From Terribacillus saccharophilus (GTDB taxonomy: Bacteria > Bacillota > Bacilli > Bacillales > Amphibacillaceae), in NCBI GenBank assembly GCA_900110015.1, contig FOCD01000003.1, positions 285,471-349,470 of the forward strand: DNA of 64,000 nucleotides, written 5' to 3'. The position numbers were made by a program, and so were the translations under genes. The notes beneath the pieces are model-generated. The model was given only the letters and a program-made list of their open reading frames with translations. It did no database searches and had not been told where the DNA came from. Positions within the stretch are counted from its first letter, which is position 1. Each line of letters opens with the position of its first letter. Positions 62,410 through 64,000 of the stretch are shown one piece after another.

Positions 62410-63234
62410 TTAATTACCAAGAGGGCTTCTGCAAACACCTAAGTCTTCACCACGACTGTTCAATTCTTTTTTTAAGTTAACTAACAGTGAACCCGCATAA
62501 ATTGTATCTAGTAAGTTCTTCATTTCCTCTAACTCTTCTCCACGATGATTCTGTCCCTTTAGTAATACTTCAAACCAATTTCTAATTCCTTCAGGATCCA
62601 AATTACCCGCTATAGAAGATAAACGATTAAAACCATGATGTGCTATCTTATCTTCTAATCCTTGTTCTCCTCCAGCATAAATGTAATACTGTTTGTCACT
62701 TTCTATGTTTATTTTTTCGATTTTACTTTTCTCCCCAGCTTCTTTAATCCCAATAATATTCTTTAAATTTAATAATTTATTTATGGTATCGACTTCTAAA
62801 TCAAAACCGGTTCTCGCAGGATTGTTATATAAGATTGCCTGTTTTTTTGAAGATGATAATATTTTCTCAGTATATCTAATAGCTTCTTCTTGAGAAGGTT
62901 TTATATACGGCGGGTATCCTATCAATATTGCTGCTATATTTGTTTTACTTATATGCTTAGCAAGTTCTTCTGCTTCCTTTTGTCTTATAGAAGCTACTCC
63001 AAAAATGATTTCCATATTATTAACTAACTCTTGCTCTTTTCCTATAGCTTCCAACAAAATTAACTTTTCACCTAGACTCAAGCTGTGCTGTTCACCTGTA
63101 GATCCACAAACTAATACAGAACGGACACCCTTTTGATATAAATGCTTTATATGATTGATTGTCCCTTCAACATTTAAACTTTCATCACTATAAAAAGCTG
63201 TTGGTACAGCTATATGATAATCTTCCTTTAACAT
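62410..63234 (-). CDS. DapA-family dihydrodipicolinate synthase/N-acetylneuraminate lyase-like
   Basis: A 274-residue TIM barrel: HIAVPTAFYSD at the start, VLVCGSTGEQHSLSLGEKLILLE (the GSTGE substrate loop), ILYNNPARTG (catalytic Tyr) and IIGIKEAGEKS (Schiff-base Lys). ATG 63234 has AAAAGGAGAGAG upstream. It is clearly AT-richer than the core genes of this window and sits between an IS element and accessory genes, so it is probably acquired and a paralogue of the housekeeping dapA, perhaps acting on another 2-keto acid. Confidence 0.87.
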   Translation of the reverse strand: MLKEDYHIAVPTAFYSDESLNVEGTINHIKHLYQKGVRSVLVCGSTGEQHSLSLGEKLILLEAIGKEQELVNNMEIIFGVASIRQKEAEELAKHISKTNIAAILIGYPPYIKPSQEEAIRYTEKILSSSKKQAILYNNPARTGFDLEVDTINKLLNLKNIIGIKEAGEKSKIEKINIESDKQYYIYAGGEQGLEDKIAHHGFNRLSSIAGNLDPEGIRNWFEVLLKGQNHRGEELEEMKNLLDTIYAGSLLVNLKKELNSRGEDLGVCRSPLGN

Positions 63235-63668
63235 ACATATCTCTCTCCTTTTTTCATTAAACAAATGAATTTTATATCATATATATTATTGCAATTGACT
63301 TTTTGAATCTTACAATAGAAGCTGTTGATAACTTGACGAAGCATTATTTGAAGGGTTAACTGGAAGTTATGAAATTTGTTAAAGATTATCTTATACTCAT
63401 TTGGTTCAAAAGAATAAGTGAGATCTGTCATGAAGAAAGAGAGTGGACTTAGACTATTGATACAGAAATCATTTTTTACGATTGTACAAATAGCACAAAT
63501 TTAATTTTTTACTCTTACTAATAATAAATAAGTAATTGCGGTTAGATACAGGTATTATAACACGCATTTTTCGACCTCCACGCACACAAATCTTGAGTTT
63601 GATCAATTGCAAGTTCCATAGCTCTACAATAACTATAAAGGAGCATAAGAAAAACCCCAGAAACTCAG
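63235..63668. other. AT-rich intergenic stretch
   Basis: No convincing gene on either strand. It contains the DapA-like promoter region and leads into the IS element. Short frames here lack ribosome sites. Confidence 0.5.
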
Positions 63669-63697
63669 TGGGACTGACCCCATAGGCTGAGACAAAT

Positions 63698-63762
63698 AAA
63701 AAACACCTTCAAGGTTGAAAACGGATCAATGTTATCCGAAATAATACTTGGAGGTGTTTTTT
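63698..63762 (+). promoter_or_regulatory. hairpin burying the Shine-Dalgarno of the IS orfA
   Basis: 63698-63713 (AAAAAACACCTTCAAG) pairs with 63747-63762 over 16 positions with one G-T pair; an inner CGGAT/ATCCG stem sits in the loop. The GGAGG ribosome site (63750-63754) is inside the 3' arm. Confidence 0.75.
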
Positions 63763-63764
63763 CT

Positions 63765-64000
63765 ATGGGGACAAGAGTGAGTTATCCGTTGGAGATTAAA
63801 CAAAAGGCAGTAGAAATGCGACTGGCAGGCGTTTCTATGAAAGAAATAATGCACAAACTAAATATCAAGAATAAAACACAGATTCAAACATGGGTTAGAT
63901 GGTATAAAGCTGGAGAAACCCATCGGTTTGAACAGCCTGTCGGCAAACAGTACACATTTGGGAAAGGGCCCGTTTATTCTTCAGAAATGGAGAAATTACA
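63765..64000 (+). CDS. IS3-family transposase OrfA, C-terminus cut by window edge
   Basis: From ATG 63765: an HTH of the IS3/IS911 OrfA type, YPLEIKQKAVEMRLAGVSMKEIMHKL followed by IQTWVRWYKAGETHRF. The frame is open to the window end. TTGGAGGTG lies 9 bases upstream, but within the hairpin at 63698-63762. It should be fused with orfB by frameshifting to make the active transposase. Confidence 0.87.
   Translation, partial: MGTRVSYPLEIKQKAVEMRLAGVSMKEIMHKLNIKNKTQIQTWVRWYKAGETHRFEQPVGKQYTFGKGPVYSSEMEKL

Larger units (their letters stand above)
63669..64000 (+). mobile_element. IS3-family insertion sequence, left end (continues past the window)
   Basis: The left end begins near TGGGACTGACCCCATAG (63669-63685), as in the TGGACTGACCCC ends of IS150/IS1223-like elements. 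It carries an orfA with a helix-turn-helix. The right part and orfB lie outside the window. Confidence 0.8.

Noticed and set aside
63228..63431. 67-codon minus-strand frame before the DapA-like gene
   Set aside because: Overlaps the leader of the DapA-like gene, lacks a ribosome site and looks like translated AT-rich intergenic DNA.

Overview
The window looks like a chromosomal segment of a spore-forming member of the Bacillaceae. The gene order sigW-rsiW-cdaA-cdaR-glmM-glmS with a glmS ribozyme, a bacillopeptidase F, a YeeI-type YebC protein, a PbuE pump behind an adenine riboswitch, a NiaP-like transporter, a Spo0E-like small protein and SAM (S-box) riboswitches are all typical of Bacillus relatives. 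Moderate GC, strong Shine-Dalgarno sites and hairpin-plus-T-run terminators agree. A Terribacillus-like genus is my guess and is not proven by the sequence. Most genes are on the minus strand.

Layout. 1-8150: an S-box-controlled sulfur operon (minus): dipeptide-type ABC importer, flavin monooxygenase, small unknown protein, MetY running off the left edge. 8290-10160: a second S-box unit with an ACT-less homoserine dehydrogenase and an FMN reductase. 10266-15300: two SDR dehydrogenases, a three-gene unit (membrane protein, serine hydrolase, NUDIX), a phosphoesterase and an ABM monooxygenase. 15326-18364: pbuE with its adenine riboswitch, then an ArsR-family regulator and an MFS pump sharing an 18-bp operator. 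19119-21290: an EAL-PAS-PAS-GGDEF protein. 21706-23728: a lipase with a helical C-terminus, a coiled-coil partner and a divergent DUF1433-like lipoprotein, resembling a type VII-secreted lipase toxin-immunity locus. 23929-30810: aldo-keto reductase, MFS transporter, several small proteins, and a secreted GH43 arabinan-degrading enzyme.

30971-36666: a Cys-rich bacteriocin-like peptide (apparently frameshifted) with a tiny membrane protein, next to an LnrJKLMN-like two-component/ABC exporter cluster. 36849-43997: cell-envelope core: GlmS with ribozyme, GlmM, CdaR, CdaA, RsiW, SigW and the SigW autopromoter. 44152-47493: Spo0E-like protein, NiaP with a NiaR-type palindrome, CtaG-like and DUF2243 membrane proteins. 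47632-48519: nine tRNA genes. 48850-56807: succinate-semialdehyde dehydrogenase, a GXWXG/DUF4334 protein, bacillopeptidase F, YeeI. 57289-60601: an arsenic operon (ArsR, ArsB, CoA-disulfide reductase-rhodanese). 60793-64000: AT-rich accessory end with a P-loop kinase ending in an 8-bp tandem repeat, a GNAT, a DapA-family protein, and the start of an IS3-family element with an RBS-sequestering hairpin.

The two S-box units appear to work together: homoserine supply, organosulfur import, flavin-dependent sulfur release with reduced flavin from the FMN reductase, and sulfur capture by MetY, all presumably switched off when SAM is abundant. The most unusual loci are the lipase/DUF1433 pair, the bacteriocin-like peptide beside the Lnr-like cluster, and the CoADR-rhodanese inside the ars operon.
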